Below, in pieces: positions 20,618-22,277 of a stretch of 22,277 bases of DNA (positions are counted from its first letter, which is position 1; each line of letters opens with the position of its first letter). Both the position numbers and the translations under genes were made by a program. Origin of the DNA: Thermoleophilaceae bacterium (GTDB lineage Bacteria; Actinomycetota; Thermoleophilia; Solirubrobacterales; Thermoleophilaceae); the NCBI GenBank assembly GCA_013812065.1, contig JACCUC010000316.1:1-22277 (forward strand), read 5' to 3'. The notes beneath the pieces were generated by a model. That model did no database searches and had not been told where the DNA came from. It saw nothing but the letters and a program-made list of their open reading frames with translations.

Positions 20618-21949
20618 ATGTTCGACGCCCTCTCCGAGCGCCTCCAGACCGCCCTCGGCGACGTCCGCTCGCGCGGCAAGCTGACCGAGGACGACGTTTC
20701 CAAGGCGATGCGCCAGATCCGTCTCGCGCTGCTCGAGGCCGACGTCAACTTTCAGGTCGTCAAGCGCTTCACCGCACAGGTCAAGGAGCGCGCGCTCGGG
20801 CAGGAGGTCATGCAGTCGCTCAACCCCGCGCAGCAGGTGGTGAAGATCGTCAGCGACGAGCTGACCGACCTGATGGGCGGCGCGGGCCGCGACCTCGTGT
20901 TCGGGTCGAAGCCGCCGACCGTGATCCTCATGGCCGGCCTCCAGGGGTCGGGCAAGACGACCGCCTGCGCCAAGCTCGCCCGCCACCTGCGCACCGAGCA
21001 CGGCCAGGACGTGGCGCTCGCCGCCTGCGACGTCTACCGCCCCGCGGCGGTCGACCAGCTGGTCAAGGTCGGCGCCCAGGCCGGCGCGGCCGTCTACGAG
21101 CAGGGGACGGGCCGCGACCCGGTCGAGATCGCCGAGTGGGCACTCGGTCGCGCGCGCTCCGATGAGCGCGACGTGCTGATCGTCGACACCTCGGGGCGCC
21201 TGCACGTCGACGAGGCACTGATGGCCGAGCTCGCGAAGATCAAGAAGCGCACGAAGCCCCACAACGTGCTGCTCGTCGTCGACTCGATGACCGGCCAGGA
21301 TGCGGTCAACGTGGCCGAGAGCTTCGCCGAGACCGCGGCCTTCGACGGCGTCGTCCTGACCAAGGTCGACGGCGACGCCCGCGGGGGCGCGGCGCTGTCG
21401 GTCAAGGCGGTCACCGGCAAGCCGATCCTGTACGCCTCGACGGGCGAGAAGCTCGACGCCTTCGAGCGCTTCCACCCCGACCGCATGGCACAGCGCATCC
21501 TCGGCATGGGCGACGTCATGACCCTGGTCGAGAAGGCCGAAGCGCAGATGGACGAGGAGCGCGCCGTCGAGCTCGAGCGCAAGCTGCGCAATCAGCAGTT
21601 CACGCTCGAGGACTTCCTCGAGCAGATGCAGCAGGTACGCAAGATGGGTCCGCTCAGCGGTCTGCTCAAGATGATTCCCGGACTCTCGGGCGCGGGGTTC
21701 GGGGACATGAACGTCGACGACCGCGAGCTCGACCGCGTCGGGGCGATCATCACCTCGATGACCTTGGAGGAACGTCGCAACCCGGCGATCCTCAACGGCT
21801 CGCGCCGCCGGCGGATCGCACGCGGCTCGGGCACGTCGGTGCAGGCGGTGAACCAGCTCGTCAAGCAGTTCTCTCAGATGCAGAAGATGATGCGCCAGCT
21901 CTCGCAGGGTCGGATGCCGTCGCTGTCGCAGCTGGCGGGCGGGCGCTAA
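20618..21949 (+). CDS. ffh: Signal recognition particle protein Ffh (SRP54)
   Basis: A 443-residue GTPase of the SRP family. The N domain (1-90) has FDALSERLQTALGDVRSRGKLTEDDV. The G domain has GLQGSGKTT (107-115), DTSGR (190-194), and TKVDG (248-252) with DARGGAALS. The Met-rich M domain (about 300-443) contains MGDVMTLVEKAE, the RNA-binding SGSGTS-like segment (ARGSGTSVQAVNQLVKQF) and MQKMMRQL. It binds signal sequences on ribosomes together with 4.5S RNA and delivers them to FtsY. All key motifs are intact and the length is normal. It is followed by rpsP after 50 nt, the common ffh-rpsP arrangement. Confidence 0.97.
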   Translation: MFDALSERLQTALGDVRSRGKLTEDDVSKAMRQIRLALLEADVNFQVVKRFTAQVKERALGQEVMQSLNPAQQVVKIVSDELTDLMGGAGRDLVFGSKPPTVILMAGLQGSGKTTACAKLARHLRTEHGQDVALAACDVYRPAAVDQLVKVGAQAGAAVYEQGTGRDPVEIAEWALGRARSDERDVLIVDTSGRLHVDEALMAELAKIKKRTKPHNVLLVVDSMTGQDAVNVAESFAETAAFDGVVLTKVDGDARGGAALSVKAVTGKPILYASTGEKLDAFERFHPDRMAQRILGMGDVMTLVEKAEAQMDEERAVELERKLRNQQFTLEDFLEQMQQVRKMGPLSGLLKMIPGLSGAGFGDMNVDDRELDRVGAIITSMTLEERRNPAILNGSRRRRIARGSGTSVQAVNQLVKQFSQMQKMMRQLSQGRMPSLSQLAGGR

Positions 21950-21982
21950 GGTTCTGCGCTGCCGTCCCGCCGTTTTCCCAAC

Positions 21983-21992
21983 GAGGTGATCT
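21983..21992 (+). promoter_or_regulatory. Ribosome binding site of rpsP
   Basis: GAGGTGATCT is an extended match to the anti-Shine-Dalgarno end of 16S rRNA, 7 nt before the GTG start. It decides the start codon. Confidence 0.8.
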
Positions 21993-21999
21993 AGAAGAC

Positions 22000-22277
22000 G
22001 TGCCCGTACGCCTCCGGTTGACCCGCGTGGGCAACCGCAAGAACCCCATCTGGCGAGTCGTGGTGGCCGATGGCCGCTCCAAGCGCGACGGCCGCGTGAT
22101 CGAGACCGTCGGGCGCTACAACCCGCAGCGCGAGCCCTCCGAGATCGTGCTCGACCGCGAGCGCATCGACGCGTGGCGCGCGCGCGGGGCTCAGCCCTCG
22201 GAGGCCGTGCTCGGGCTGCTGCGCGCCAGCGAGCGGAGTGCCCCGCCGGAGCGGGCGGAGCCGAGCGAGCCAACGCC
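22000..22277 (+). CDS. rpsP: 30S ribosomal protein S16 (3' end outside window)
   Basis: 92 codons are visible without a stop. The sequence begins MPVRLRLTRVGNRKNP, continues with VVVADGRSKRDGRVIETVGRYNP and RIDAWRARGAQPSEAVLGLL, all characteristic of S16. The core domain is complete by about residue 80; what continues is a Glu/Pro/Ala-rich C-terminal extension common in actinobacteria (ERSAPPERAEPSEP). GTG start set by the strong ribosome site upstream. Confidence 0.95.
   Translation, partial: MPVRLRLTRVGNRKNPIWRVVVADGRSKRDGRVIETVGRYNPQREPSEIVLDRERIDAWRARGAQPSEAVLGLLRASERSAPPERAEPSEPT

Noticed and set aside
20603..22273. A 556-codon minus-strand open frame antisense to ffh and rpsP
   Set aside because: It is the mirror of strongly coding genes whose codon bias keeps the opposite frame open; its translation is low-complexity.
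1..22277. CRISPR arrays, insertion sequences, tRNA or rRNA genes
   Set aside because: No regularly spaced repeats, transposase motifs with terminal repeats, or cloverleaf and rRNA signatures were seen by eye on either strand.

Overview
This is a high-GC, gene-dense chromosomal window. Strongly GC-biased third codon positions, AGGAGG-type ribosome sites, frequent GTG starts, apparently leaderless genes, a PHO-box-like triplet and an ffh-rpsP pair all suggest an actinobacterium. A deep lineage such as Thermoleophilia/Solirubrobacterales is a guess from overall feel, not something the sequence proves.

Layout. (1) 1-4411, plus strand: the tail of an unknown gene, an ImmA/IrrE-type zinc peptidase, an SbcD/Mre11 nuclease and an SbcC/Rad50 ATPase, packed like an operon. 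(2) 4553-6577, minus strand: a ubiquitin-like cassette transcribed as UBL, JAB/JAMM peptidase, E1/ThiF-like enzyme. The genes overlap or sit 1 nt apart and there is no E2 gene. (3) 6721-9128, plus strand and divergent from (2): a MazF/PemK-like small protein, a sigma-factor-like protein and an HC2-type zinc-finger (anti-sigma-like) protein. (4) 9445-13156: a rhodanese, an unidentified small protein, a large metzincin-like zinc peptidase and a remnant of an SRPBCC gene. (5) 13219-16550: an arsenic island. A minus-strand arm (metallophosphoesterase, ArsC-like protein lacking its catalytic P-loop, aquaporin) and a plus-strand arm (arsR, arsM) diverge from overlapping promoters. It is closed by a strong bidirectional terminator. 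(6) 16662-18808: tatA divergent from a Tat-exported PhoX-type phosphatase, with three 11-bp PHO-box-like repeats between them. (7) 18814-20554: a methyltransferase and a short-chain dehydrogenase. (8) 20618-22277: the housekeeping genes ffh and rpsP (cut by the window end).

The best candidate for a little-described system is the divergent locus 4553-9128. A UBL whose C-terminus is GGG followed by a three-residue tail is encoded with a JAMM peptidase that could trim it and an E1-like enzyme that could activate it. They stand head to head with a sigma-like/anti-sigma-like set that contains two MazF-like folds. An 8-bp inverted repeat lies in the shared promoter region. The neighbouring IrrE-Mre11-Rad50 operon points to stress, DNA-damage or defence functions. 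The physical linkage is seen in the sequence; functional coupling is inference.
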